Of a stretch of 64,000 nt of DNA, positions 1-12,700 are shown piece after piece (positions within the stretch are counted from its first letter, which is position 1; each line of letters opens with the position of its first letter). A program made the position numbers and the translations under genes. Origin of the DNA: Baylisascaris procyonis. Its lineage: Eukaryota > Nematoda > Chromadorea > Rhabditida > Ascarididae. The stretch lies in the NCBI GenBank assembly GCA_037389465.1, contig JAZARR010000105.1, positions 3,534,001-3,598,000 of the forward strand, given 5' to 3'. Under the pieces are notes generated by a model. It was not told where the DNA came from and ran no database searches. It saw only the letters and a list, made by a program, of their open reading frames with translations.

Positions 1-717
1 GTGCAACTATAAAGAAGAACGCTCAACCATAACAAATGCAACATTTATATCAGTTAAAGCATGATTTGAACTAGGATAACAATTGAGCAAACAACAAGCT
101 GCATAATCGCATAGTTAAATAGGTCGGCTAATCGATAGGTCATTCATAAGTGCGTATAGGGCAGGTCTGACAGACGGGTGCCACAAAGGTGAGATGCTAG
201 AGTGGTGATCTTTATGCGTATGCCTGTGCTTCAAAGTTTCCGGGGCGGCGCTAAGTCGTTAAGTGCCTTCTGTGATGTGCAGCATTTGAAGCGGAAATAT
301 AAGCTGTCTAGAAAATTATTCTAGCGTCCCGCCTTTTAAGCAATCCCCTTAGCGACAAATAAACGCAGCAGTCACATTTGTTTGCATAATAACCTAGCAG
401 CCAGCTACTATTAACTCATATGCAAATTATTGCGTGAACAATATATGATGACTTTCATTTTCTTGTAGTTTTTTTTGGATCTTTTGTTTGCAAAAAATAA
501 AACGTGCTGCGTCCTAGCCATGTAAAACTTACCTATTTCTGAATTGATGAATTCGATATGAATAAAATCTGATTGTTTGTTTTTCAATTATCTATAGATG
601 CCTATCAAATAGGTCTGAGGATATCGCAACGAATACTGTTACACTGATTTTCTTTAAAGCAGAAATAGTTACTGGGTTCGATGTGCATACATTATACAGT
701 GATCTTTTTGTTGGTTT

Positions 718-748
<31 letters not shown>

Positions 749-1894
749 TTTGCAATGGCATTATGGAATGAACATATTTGAATATGTTGCCAACATATCG
801 TCATCATCTACATGTGCGCTCATTCAGTAATTGCTAGATTTGTGACAAAGCAATTAAAGAACGGCAAGCGATTATCAAAAATTGTTCACTTCTATATAGA
901 AGCATTCATTGACTAACGATCGCAATATATGTTGACCAATCGATCATGAGTTAATTTGAACACAATTCTCTTACAAGATCTTCTACTTTTATCAAAAATC
1001 GGATGTTTTATGATATTCTGTACATTTTTCTTTCAATTTTCAAAGATTTAACTCAAACACTTTTATATTACAATTTCCTCAATTTGACTTTAAAAAAAGC
1101 AGAGGGTACAGTAACAAAATGCGAAAGTGCAGTACGATAGAAACCATAATTCAGCCAAATATTATTGCATTTGAGCGTACTTCTTAACTTGTATACAAAT
1201 ACTTGTTTCGCGGCTCTGGCCATAATATAAGAATGGAAGGATGTAATTGTAAGCCGTAACTCGACGACTGCTTGCATTACGTGACATTTGTTAGGGTAGA
1301 TGGAATAGTTGTTTATATGGTTTGCGTTGACGATCACGTGACATTCGAACGATGCGGAACATGCTGTGTCATTAATTGCTTCCGGCTGTTCCTTAGTGCT
1401 GGCACTGAACTGAATTGCACTAGGTGATTACAACCAGGATGGAGATGTCATAAAATCGCATCGCAAATGAGACTCAACAAGGTAGTGGTGCTACAGAAAC
1501 AGCATTTCTAGCATTTGATATCAATTCTGCTTTGCACTGGAGTCGTGTTAATCATAGCATTTCGTTCTCTAGTTGTTTGTATTCGCATGAAGCATCAGCA
1601 GAATGTTCCTCATGGAGTGCGACAATAAATGTCCACCAGAATTAAAATCCCTTTGCCTATCCGAAAATTGAAAAATCAAAACCGGAAAAAGCACTGGAGC
1701 TTGAATAAGATTGAAGTGAAATTGTAAACTATTGGAAGCTTGAGCTGATTGACATTCGAAAAACATGAATGCCAATTGAAAATTACTTAACAGCCGATAT
1801 AAATGAAAATCGACAATTGTTATTACATAGAAGGAAAGCAGATGCAGGCCGACATTCCATTTATACCGTCTATATTGGATGATCGAAATTAAAG
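1..1894. other. no confident gene; AT-rich flank
   Basis: I see no supported gene here. A short open stretch at about 193-321 (+) is relatively GC-rich and has the strong donor-like string gtgaga just before it (near 188). It could be the edge of an exon belonging to a gene that starts outside the window, but nothing in it is recognisable. The rest is AT-rich and carries a TTTA microsatellite, listed separately. Confidence 0.5.
711..752. repeat. (TTTA)n microsatellite
   Basis: About eight near-perfect TTTA units in a row, ending in a slightly degenerate TTTTATTTG. This is a simple sequence repeat in non-coding DNA. Confidence 0.9.
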
Positions 1895-3662
1895 GAAACT
1901 TTATTGAAGAAATTTGCCTATATGGTAAACGCAGAATGGTTAAATGAGAGGATTTTCAAACGGAAGACGCAGCCACACTACTACAGGTCGTTTGTTGAGC
2001 CGAGCAGTGAATGGCAGTCGAAACCAGTAGTTAGGCGATAAGTTTTAAAATATCTATGTGCCATGAAAATATGCCAATGTGTTTGCCATTATGGATTGGT
2101 GAGGACCCATTGAAATAGAGGGCATAAAAGGGGGTGGAAGTAAATTTACGTTAATACGAATCCACTTGCAATTCATTTCATCAACCCCCATGTTGAAGGG
2201 GATAGGGAATGCAGAGGAGGAGATAAATAAATATGCTGAAGAGATTTAATAAATAAACAGGTTTAGTTAGCTATCAACCGAGTGGATTACCGACTTTGTG
2301 AACGTTTTGAATACACTGCCACGGGCAGAAGGACAGATTAAGGCCGGCAATTATTTTATTGATGGTTTTACGAGCACCGGAAAATGCGAAAATGAGGTTT
2401 GTTTTCTTTAAGAAAGCAATGGTGTAATAAACATTCTGGAAAATATCCTATTCCATTCAGTTGTCAGTGTTGTGGAGGTGAGAAGTGAGGTACAACGGTA
2501 CCATTTTTTTTTGCCATCGGCCGCTGTGCGCTTGAGTGCATGAGCTCGTCCTGAAATTGGGTTGAAACGCTAAAGCGTATCGGGGCCAAAACGTAGCGCA
2601 CATAACGCATCGCATTGTGGTACACATACGACAACGTCGCTTTGTATAGGATAGCCAGTGGTCACTGAGTCGCCATGGTATTTCATTCAGCGGCTTTCCT
2701 TCTTCTTGCAATACGTACGTCCTTTCTTCTTCGCTAGTATTTCTTTTTCCCCATAAAATGGTCATTCTTCGATCGTTAATGTCTTATGTGAAGAAGTTGT
2801 TGTGTGCATAAGAAAAATAATAGCAATATGAAGTGCAGTTCAAACATATTTATTGCTAAAGAAGGATTTTCATGCGATTTTTTATGGAAGAATAGTTTTG
2901 TTCAATTGTTGCGCATTAAGTAGCATCATCTCAGATCGTTAATGCCGAATTTGTTTGTTTGAGAGACTTAAAGTGAACGAGACTTCTTTTATTGGCAAAT
3001 CTGAATGAACGACTATTTGAGTACCTCATATGAAAAGACTTTTAGCCAGCAAATGAACCGTTTTATCGCCTATCTTATCCTCGTATCTTCACTCTTTCTT
3101 TTTAATTATGATTACAAATACAGACATATGCGCCATAAGTTGCTACGAACACTGACGACAGACATATGCGCCATAAGTTGCTACGAACACTGACGACAGA
3201 CATATGCGCCATAAGTTGCTATGAACACTGACGACAGACATAAGCGCCATAAGTTGCTACGAACACTGACGACAGACATATGCGCCATAAGTTGCTACGA
3301 ACACTGACGACAGACATATGCGCCATAAGTTGCTATGGACACTGACGACAGACATATGCGCCATAAGTTGCTACGAACACTGACGACAGACATATGCGCC
3401 ATAAGTTGCTATGAACACTGACGCTTTTCATGACATAGACGTTTGTTCGGAGCAGAATGTACCAGTACAGGTTTCATCTAGTTTCCTATAATTTCGGCAG
3501 ATATGCAAAACCTGTTGGAAAACTAGAATGAATAGCGAAGATTTATTGAAGAAGTTATCGATGGTGTGCACATAGATTCAAAGAAGATCATCGCATCTGA
3601 GAGGGATGAGAAATAGCGTTGTCGACAAACACAACGTTTGATCATTATTGAACAGTATGGAG
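1895..3662 (+). CDS. possible 5' exons of the MAM-domain gene
   Basis: Three open segments are phase-compatible with each other and with the first firm MAM exon. Segment 1895-2026 is 44 codons, begins after a weak aaag acceptor and ends CCA|GTAGTT. Segment 2271-2396 is 42 codons, follows gttag and ends GAG|GTTTGT; it contains EWITDFVNVL and ends STGKCENE, with codon choice that looks clearly coding. Segment 3617-3662 is 46 bases, follows a weak aatag and ends at a strong GTAAGT. Their phases run 0-0, 0-0 and 0-1, which feeds the 3799 exon correctly. The 2271 exon is the most convincing. No signal peptide is placed. A hydrophobic start with FIAYLILVSSLFLF lies at 3053 just before the minisatellite, but it has no good donor. 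These segments could instead belong to a different upstream gene. Confidence 0.35.
3121..3423. repeat. 38-bp minisatellite, 8 units
   Basis: Eight tandem copies of a 38-base unit beginning cagacatatgcgccataag and ending in aacactgacga. The copies differ only by a few substitutions (tacga/tatga/tatgg, and catatgcg/cataagcg in one unit), so the array is young or homogenised. The last unit ends at 3423, 375 bases before the first firm MAM exon. If the upstream exons are real, the array sits in an intron of that gene. Confidence 0.97.
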
Positions 3663-3798
3663 GTAAGTGGGAGTGGGCAATAAAGGGATTTAAAGCCCTT
3701 TGTGAGCAGTTAAATGGCTATGGAGGCATAGGCATATCGAAAGAGATTGTTGCATAATGCGAAAATCATTCGTTAAAAAATTGTTGTAATCTATTCAG

Positions 3799-6700
3799 TG
3801 CTTCATCAAGTGGAAGCGTTATTAGAATGCAAGTTTGATGGCAATAGCTGGTGCGGTTGGCTTTCCGATCCAGTTGATCAGTGGAAAATTGCTGCAACAA
3901 CACACGATAACGAAATTCCGTTTAACTTACAAAAAACAGGTAGGCCAGTTTTGTTTGCACCCACATGCTTGTTTATTCGACTCTTGCCAATTGTGGATTT
4001 GTTCTTTATTCTTGTGGTTATATCCATCATCGTATCAGATTTGATCATGTACCAAGACTCGTCACTCCAGCTTAGTTCTCCAAGATTCCTAGTCCCGCCG
4101 TCAGTTCATTTATTTCCTCATATCCATTAAACTAGCAGCTATTTATGCCTCAGGACACACAAGCTCGAAGAGGTGATAGGTGTGAGTGAGAGGTGTACAC
4201 ACCGATATGCTTATTCGACTTGTACGAGTGCTGAATTAAATGGGAATTCGCATCGCTGAAGACAGCCGCGAAGAAACCACAATTTTTGGTGGTACGTGTG
4301 CTGATCATGCAGCTCAGTCGTTGTCCGATACTCGCCTCTATTTGAAGGGAATAATTCCACCCATGTAGCTGTAGCTTTTCTTTCTCACCCACTAACAGGC
4401 ATGACTTACACCCCTTCCTTTCCTTCCATGCCTTCCTCTATCAAGCTCTTTTTTGATTTCCCAATTTGTCTTTAGCAGCATCGTCTTTCTCTGCTACAAT
4501 TTAGTTCAGGTGGAGCATATGCGTATACTCAAGGGCAGGGCTTTTCGAATGCAGAGAGTCGTCTTATAAGTGTTTCGGTCGATTCGCTTCCGCAAGCCTC
4601 ACTCTTCATCTTTGCGTATCGCAAAAGTGCGACTCCCTCTCTCGACGTAAGACTATTTTCGTCTTTTTTTTCTACTCTGCATTCTGTTATATCTGTATCG
4701 GCCAGTAAGGTAGTTAGTAACGATTGAAAGAGAGAAAGGTGCTCAACCTTTTCAGTGGACAGTGAAACTTCGAAAAAAACCGTTTAAATTTCCAGCCACT
4801 TATGAATATGTTATTTCGGCTTACTTTCCAAAAATATTAGCGCATCTTCTTGCCTTATTTGTGACTGCTGACTAAGTTCTCTTAAGATTTCATTTTGCTG
4901 CTTTTCATCCAAGCTAGAACGGTAAAGAATTAGCCTGGTGGCACAGAGATAGAAAGGAGATGGGCTTTATCGAATTATTCTTTTCTCAATTACATCCGAA
5001 TTTCTCTAAATTTTCTGAACTGCAATCAAATTAAAGCAGCAGACATGGCTTTAGAAAGTCGAAGGCGGTTTGAACCCTACAGTATTTCAAACAATAAGCA
5101 ATCGCTTAAAAATGCGCCTTGTTAACTCTTTGCATAAGTCTATTTTCTGTGATGCTGATATTACATAAAGGCCTAATTTTCATCCCATAATTTCTAATGA
5201 AGTGCATTTCGACATGACATTTCGAATGTGCGTATTGTGTTTTTGTTAGCCGTTTAGAGGACGAATTGGTTCTGTTTGGGAGATTTTTGAGCTCGAATGA
5301 CCATGTTAATATGTATTAGTTCAAAGGTAATAGGCACACTACAGTTATTAAAAAGTAATAGCCAAAATAGTTGCGTCAAAGTAATAAGTTATCTGATAAA
5401 GTATGCATTATAAATTGTAAACTTTCGGAATCTATGATAAGATCATTTTCCATCTATGAGTTCATTAAACTTTTATCAACGATGTTTAGATTTGCCTACT
5501 ACAAACAAACGACGATTTGATTTGTTTGGACACTATATCGGGCACTAGTCGTGAGCAATGGACTCGGCATACTGTAACGTTTCCGCCACAGCGAACGCCA
5601 TTCAAAGTGCGAAATTTCCCATTTCATTTTTATAAAGCATTATTTCATCAGTGAAAAAATTGAATTGTGGTGCGCTTCTTAGGTTATTTATAGGGATTCT
5701 GACTGTTATCATTGCCCCGAGATGAGGCCATTTAGTGTGACAGAGATCTAGAAGACGCTGCATAGAAACAGCAGCGATCTTGAGACTTTGATGACCATAT
5801 TTGTAAACTTTTTGTAACAGCCCTCATGACGAATTCAAATTGGCCTAATCAGAGACAAAAGAAAAAAATGTTATAGAATATATTGGCCAGGAATTAAGCC
5901 AAACAATCTACCGGATACGGTAAGGACGTTTTCCAAGTTTGCATTGTTCAAGCGCATTTATAATTATCCTTTTACACTCATCATTTCGATGCTGTTTTAA
6001 ATAGTGATTTGAAGCTCAGATTGTGTAACTGTTCAATAGAAAAAAGAAAGGCAGAGGAGACGGGGAAAGGAGAGGAGAGGGGGAACCAATTCTTGCTTCA
6101 GAAATTCGGCGGCTAGTTGATGCGGAATCAAGCTGTCTTCATCGTTCTCCGCACTATGCGGCATCAGTCTTTTAAACATTTGAGGTGGTTTTACGTGCTC
6201 GCAATTTGCGCGCTAAGTCGGATGTCGTTGCGATCGACAGTGTTAAACTCATGACGTCATCATCAAATCTCGACGAAGTCTCTGAAGAGCGGTCATCCGA
6301 AAAAGCCGTCACGTTGGTCCTTATCCCCTTTATTTTCACATATTCAAGCAAGAGTTATGAGTTATGTTAAAGATTGTCTTTATTGAGTTGTCTCCATCTG
6401 AATAAATCTCACTATTCGCTTATAAGTGTAGTTATGAGTTAGAGGCGGTATGCAGAAAAGATTCTTTCAAATCATATATATGCGTTTTAAAATATGAGTG
6501 CACTTGTTTGCCTGAACTCTAGCCATTAAGTTCAATCTGAAAAATTTCTCAAAAAAATCGCCTTTTGGCAGTAGTAAGGGTGCTTACTCTTTTTGAAAAA
6601 TGGGATTTCGTTTAGTGGTATCGATAGCATTGCACGAAAAGATTGTTGTAAAATTGTGAAATAATTTAAGAATTTTTTTTTTTTCAGCATTGGATCTCGT

Positions 6701-9700
6701 TCGCCTCTTCGTATACGAAAAATGCACCGAGGAAGCAATGCAAAACATTATGCGAGTGAAACATTTCAGTCAAATTCTAATCAGCAAGGTGATTCGCCTT
6801 CAAAAATCATATCACATTCTTAATGCAAACGCTTTGGGTGGTCATAACAAAAAAAACTACCTTTTTTTAAATCTTATTTAATCTGCACGCGGACAAAAAA
6901 ATTCGTTTTATTGCTCTCTAGGGTGATTTCAGTGCTTTCTGATCATATATCGGAAATTAACGTTAAGACAATTTAAAGGCTTTGGAAAGCAAATGGGAGG
7001 CAGCTTTCCTCTGGAATCTTTGAACTAATATTGGACAGGATTTTTGGCTATTCTTGCGATATTTCCCCAACGGATATGAAAGAAAGTTTGAGTAATGGCG
7101 CTAGCACTCGTGTGTGAAAAATCATGCATAGGAGCACGTTTGAACGAACTCTTAGAAAATGCAAATTTGCTCGTGATTCAAATTGCTGATGAATAATGAG
7201 TACCACAGACCTAAATTTAAGCGAACGCCTACTTGGGAAATAAACTGATTTTAGGGTAAACGAAAAAGATAACAGAGAGCGAGCACTAGACAATTTGATG
7301 AAACGTTGCTCAATAAAGAAGTTAGCATCCAGTAATTGCTGTGCACTTTATTCTACCCAATATATTTTTATATGCCCTGATATGCTCCTTAGTTGTTGCA
7401 TTGACTATGAAGATAGAACGCTTATCGCTCACAAACGCTTTTCAAGCAATACTCACTGAAAAAAGATGGCCATCAGATTATGCGCGCAGCAACGCGGAAT
7501 TTTTCCTGGTCGCATTTTCTTCACAAATGGATGGATCAGCAATGATTTCCTTAATGCACTAAAACGTTTTTCGTCTTCCCATAATCATGTTCTCCTCTAA
7601 ACAGTATATATTTCAAGATAGTTTCCATATTTTTTCGTTTCTAGAGATGGGTAATTTGAATGAGATGAGAACAGAGTCGCATAAGGCGGTTGACTCGAAG
7701 GAGATGGTCACTGGATCATGCTATGCGGTGAAATGCACTTTTCTAGACTCGTCATGCTCGTGGTAATTCCATTCTTTATGTTTCTTTTCTGGTCACTATT
7801 GCTTTCGTCCCACTTTTGCTTCTGTTGGCAAAAAGACGAAATGCGTTTTCAAAGGCATTTCACATTTGGTTTTTTTGATAATGAAGAAGCCTCAATGAGT
7901 GCATTTTATTTATTATATTGTTGCTAACTGGAGTGGTTTTATTCAATAATGGCATTGAACGTCAAAATGGGGAAATTTTTTTCTCAAAAAAAAAAAATCT
8001 TTCTTTTCTTAGCACAATCTATCTATTACACTTAGGCTCAATAGATGAAATTTTTTTTTTTTGAAAATATTATGGCAGTACAAAATGTGCTTCAATAATT
8101 TTTATATTATTTATATATGTAAGGAATTATAATAAACATCGCTTCGGTGTACTTTTGTTTAGCGTACTAAAATTTATTTAGCGTTCTTCTCTAGCGGATA
8201 ATCTCATCAACGATAAACCTAATTTCTTTATGAAACATTTGCTGTTTTCGCTCTTTTTTTTTTTTTCATCAATTTCGGATTGCACTAATTTTTTGAGCTT
8301 GAATACCGTTGAGTTAAATTGTTTGCTGAGTGGGAGGGGTATGGGGAGGTCGGAATGGGGATGAGCGGAGGTCAAAGAATCAGGTCAGTTGAATGAAAAA
8401 AAAAATTGATATAAGAATTTAGCATAAACTTAAACTTTTTCTTTGGTGATTTTTCAAGCGTTTAAGCGATGGATTTTTGCATTACTTAACAGATTTTAAC
8501 TGCCTTTCCTCATAATTCGTAATATCTTCTTTTAATGTTTTTAAGAAAATGTCGGATTTTCTCTAAGAAATTCTTACTTCTAACTTATATGGTAATATTC
8601 TAGATATGTATAACGATTAAAGTAATATGATATATTGATGCAAACAGTGCAAAAAGTTTCTGGGAAATAGTAATTTTGCTTCAAAATGTCAAATACTAGC
8701 ATGAAATTTTTCTGAAACCTTAAGAAATAAGCAAAGATGGGCTGCCTATTTTTCCATCCCAGTTTCTCTCCATATGACGCAAACCATTCAATCATAGCAG
8801 CTTGGTTTATAGGAACCTGGGCAAGAACTGGCAGCGATTAGAAGGGAATTTAGCAATCGATGTAGAAGGTGAGGACTCAGTTACGAGCGAGCCATTCGTT
8901 GTACCGATTGGAGCATTTTTTGAAATGGACGTTTGGATGAGGTTAGCCAATCGATTTTGACCTATTTCGATTTGCACAATCCTGAAATTATTCTTTATAA
9001 CGTCATCTATTTGAAAGTACGAAAAATTCTTTTATAGGCGGATCATGCAGTCTACTAAATGTGGTTTATTGTTTTAAAAAAAAGGTGACGGTACAGTCAG
9101 CGAATTAAGCCACATGGCTACTGCATCACTAATTTCTTTTTTAGATGTGTACATTGTGAGTTGTTAAAAAGCGAGATAAACCCATTTCTTTTGTTCGATT
9201 TCAATTGTTTTCTACAGGAACAAATTTGCGACAATGGAAATTCAAGTCAACTACAATCTTCCTATATGTTGTAATTTTGGTGGAAATATCTCTCCACAAT
9301 GTGTGCTATTTGCCTCAATGTCTTGTTACAAAAACTCGTGGGGGGAGAGGGAGGGCAAATTATTACACGTCTTCAATATTTTCAACATTCGTTGTACCTG
9401 TTTATTTTAGTGCATTTCTGTGCAAACACATACACTATTCTCTGCACAATAAATTATGCATTAACAATTAAAATACTGCAATAAGTTAATAGGAAGCTTC
9501 AAATTATTGGTATTGGCATTTTAAGTGAGGAATCGAGGCTGATCATACTTGAGCAAGCGCATTCCGAAGAGAGTGTCATATGGACAAGAAAAGGCCTTTC
9601 GGGTGGCAATGGATGGCATCGATTAAGAGTACCCATCAGAGCTTTCACGTATCCGACGCGCATTCACCTCAAAGCGATTATTCCACCGAACAATTTTATC

Positions 9701-12700
9701 ACCGTTTCGAATACGAAACTTGTCACTAAAGATGGCAATGAAATTGGATGCGGTTAATTATTTCGCTTTTTTTTTCAATATTCTATAAAGAGTTTTATTC
9801 ACAGAGAATGAATTTATACTGCATACTTAATAGTGGGAAGGTATTTCAGCTTTATTGCAGTTTAAATAGGTGCAACTCCATCATAACGTATAAGCTTTAC
9901 TAATATACGCTGTGCTTTGGTGTTTTTTTTTTTTTTGCTGAGGATTTCTAAAATTTCCGGAAGTTTTTTTTTTTAAATTCAGTATTCACGTTATGTTGGT
10001 ATTTTATAAGGTATAGAAATTTCCAAAAAAAAAAACAAAAAAGGTTTCACAGATTATATAAAAAATCGTCTGTACTCGTCTCGTAGATTGCGGAGAGCAC
10101 AATGAAATGGCGAGCAATCAGACACATAACCGTATTGAAACTGATCATTATATCAATAAGTTGTTAGTAATTTTTTGCAAATGTTTTAGGAAAAATAGGA
10201 ATGGAATTTTTTTTTTTTTGAAATTCGTCGGAAGTCTTCAATAAGATGAGTAAATTTCATTATCGATCATCGTCTTTCACTTTCTTCGAGCATATTTTTA
10301 CATTGATATCTGTTCATCATTTGTCATTGTTTCTCACTAAAAAATAGGATATTCCCATATATCCTTTTGTTATCGAAATATTCGTATTCATATTCTCATT
10401 CATTTTTCTAAAGTTGACATGTTTACTTACTATCGAATAATTGTGAGCCCTCGAACAACATTCTAAGCGAAAAAAAAAAAGAACTTTATTCAGCCTATTT
10501 GCGTAGCTTTGCTTCGTTCCCTAGCTCATGAAGTTTTTTTTTCACGCGTATTGTTGACTTTTATTTTCTTTTCAATCCAGTTTCAGGAACGGATTTGATT
10601 CCTATTGAACCGCAACATATTGAACCACAGAGGCTAACTGCGTATCAACGGCTAGCAAATGGAACGGTATACGTCTTTTGTTTTATTTTTTTTTAAATCA
10701 CTTTTGTAATCTCAAACCTCCTTCACTTTCTATTTAATTGAATTCCATTTTAATATTTCGCTTATCATTTTTAATTTCTTATGTACATATTTTTACTGAT
10801 TGTAATCACTAGCTCTATTCATCAGTAAGCATGTAATTTAATGTAATCTAACAGCGCTGTTATGGCAGCTAATTATGTCACTTATTTATTGCCTAGATTT
10901 TATTTCTTTATATACTTTCTAAGATTATAAACACAGTTTAACGCATTTTACCGATTAGGTTATCACTGCTATTATTTCAACCTAAAAATATTGTAGTCTT
11001 ACCTGCGGGTGTTTTTCTGCGCTTTTGCAAGTTTGCATTTGCAGAGCCTATCGCTGTGAATATGCGTATGGAAGTTTGTGCATCCTTCTTCCTATCCAAT
11101 GATTTCAACTCGGCAACCACTGAAGCCTAGACATGCGAAATTTATTGGGTCGAATTTAGGCTGGTTTCCAAAGTCCGCACTATACGATAAATCAGCAATC
11201 TCGAACGAAGTTATAGATTCTTAAAAGCGCGAAATATCTTTTTTTTTTAGAGAATTTCTATGAGTCGTTGGATCATTTGAAATATGAATGCATTATTGAG
11301 TATTTTTTATTATATATCTGTCGGCAATTCGTGAAACTGGTCAGTAACATGAGCTGGATTGCGAAAAGCGCATGTCGTGGCAGTTTCTTATCGCCAATTT
11401 CTCTATTTGTTAGACATTAGTGGGCACATTCGATTTTATTTTATTAATGTGGGGTAAATTCACGAATATGTTGTATTTATGTTACATGCTGAGCTGAAAT
11501 TGATTTTTTTTTCTTTTTTGAAGGGATCATTGGGCGATATGAAAAGAACGACAGTCACAAAGGCGCATAAAGCAAATTCGATATCGTATTCGCATATTCG
11601 CCCCCAAATTGCCCACCGAACTCAACGACCAACAAGCACTTCTAGCAACGACAGTCTGATACTCGTTCCATCCTCGTCATTACCTTCTACCTCCGATTCT
11701 GCCAAATATCACTTTGCAGCACCAGCATCTCACCATTCGGTTGAGAAGTCAGGCTTCCTGACACGGTCACCTGTAAGCAACACTCTGCACTTATCACTTG
11801 GAAAGCTTTCTAATTCCATTTCAACTGGCGATTCAACGAGCCCATTGCTTGCAACTCCAGTTCATGGAGAGGAGATTATCTCGCCTAAAGATTCTGTAAG
11901 CAATAACGTCGAAAGCGCTGCTGCCGCCGATGGTGTTAGCGATCAGGAAAATATTGGTATCACCAGGAGCATTGGTCAACATCTAGCTATTATTGACAAA
12001 AAAGTTGTGGACAGTGAAGCCATAAGTGGGGGCAGCTCGAGCTTTAATGCGAATGGGAAACCGTTAATTGCAAGTAGTAGGCCAATCGACTTCAGTGAGA
12101 GAGCCGTTGACTTTGGTAGAAAGCCAGTGGATGCTAGGAGAAACACTGGTGACGGAAGTGGATTTGCAAATAGTAAGCCAGCGGTTTTGACCCGTTTGGG
12201 AGCAGGATCAACCTCGTTGGAACAATGGGAAAACTTAAATTCTATGGGAGGCCGCAGGTTGCCGACCGCTACTGCGACTAATATGGCTTTCGACGTTGGT
12301 AAGTTGTCTGATATCACGAAAGTGTTGTCGAGAATTGGTGGTCAACCCGTATTGGAGGGACAGTTGCGCAATCTCGCACGACAACTCGGATTCAGCCACA
12401 TCACTGGAGAACAGGTAATGATGTTAGTTTATCACCATCGTATTGCATTTGCGGCTATCTCAATGGTTTTTTTCATCTGCCTTGAATCGCTAGTCGGATT
12501 ATTGATGAATCGCAGACTTAAGTATTTTTTAGTCTTTGAGTTCGTTTCATGAACAAATTCTTCAGCAGTCCACGTTTGTCAGTGAATTCTTTTTGGATTT
12601 CACTTACACTGAAGCTACCGAACGACGATGATTGTGGACACAAAGCGAAGCAATAATCCGATGTTGCCCCAACTTGTTTTTATTCAGGGTGGAGGGAAGA

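Noticed and set aside
9205..9400. Exon-like piece after tctacag in the MAM gene
   Set aside because: The flanking exons 8813-8941 and 9526-9752 join in phase without it, and its frames contain early stops or no good donor.
11976..12317. 113-codon minus-strand frame
   Set aside because: Antisense shadow of the large MAM-gene exon, which has phase-matched splice borders on the + strand.
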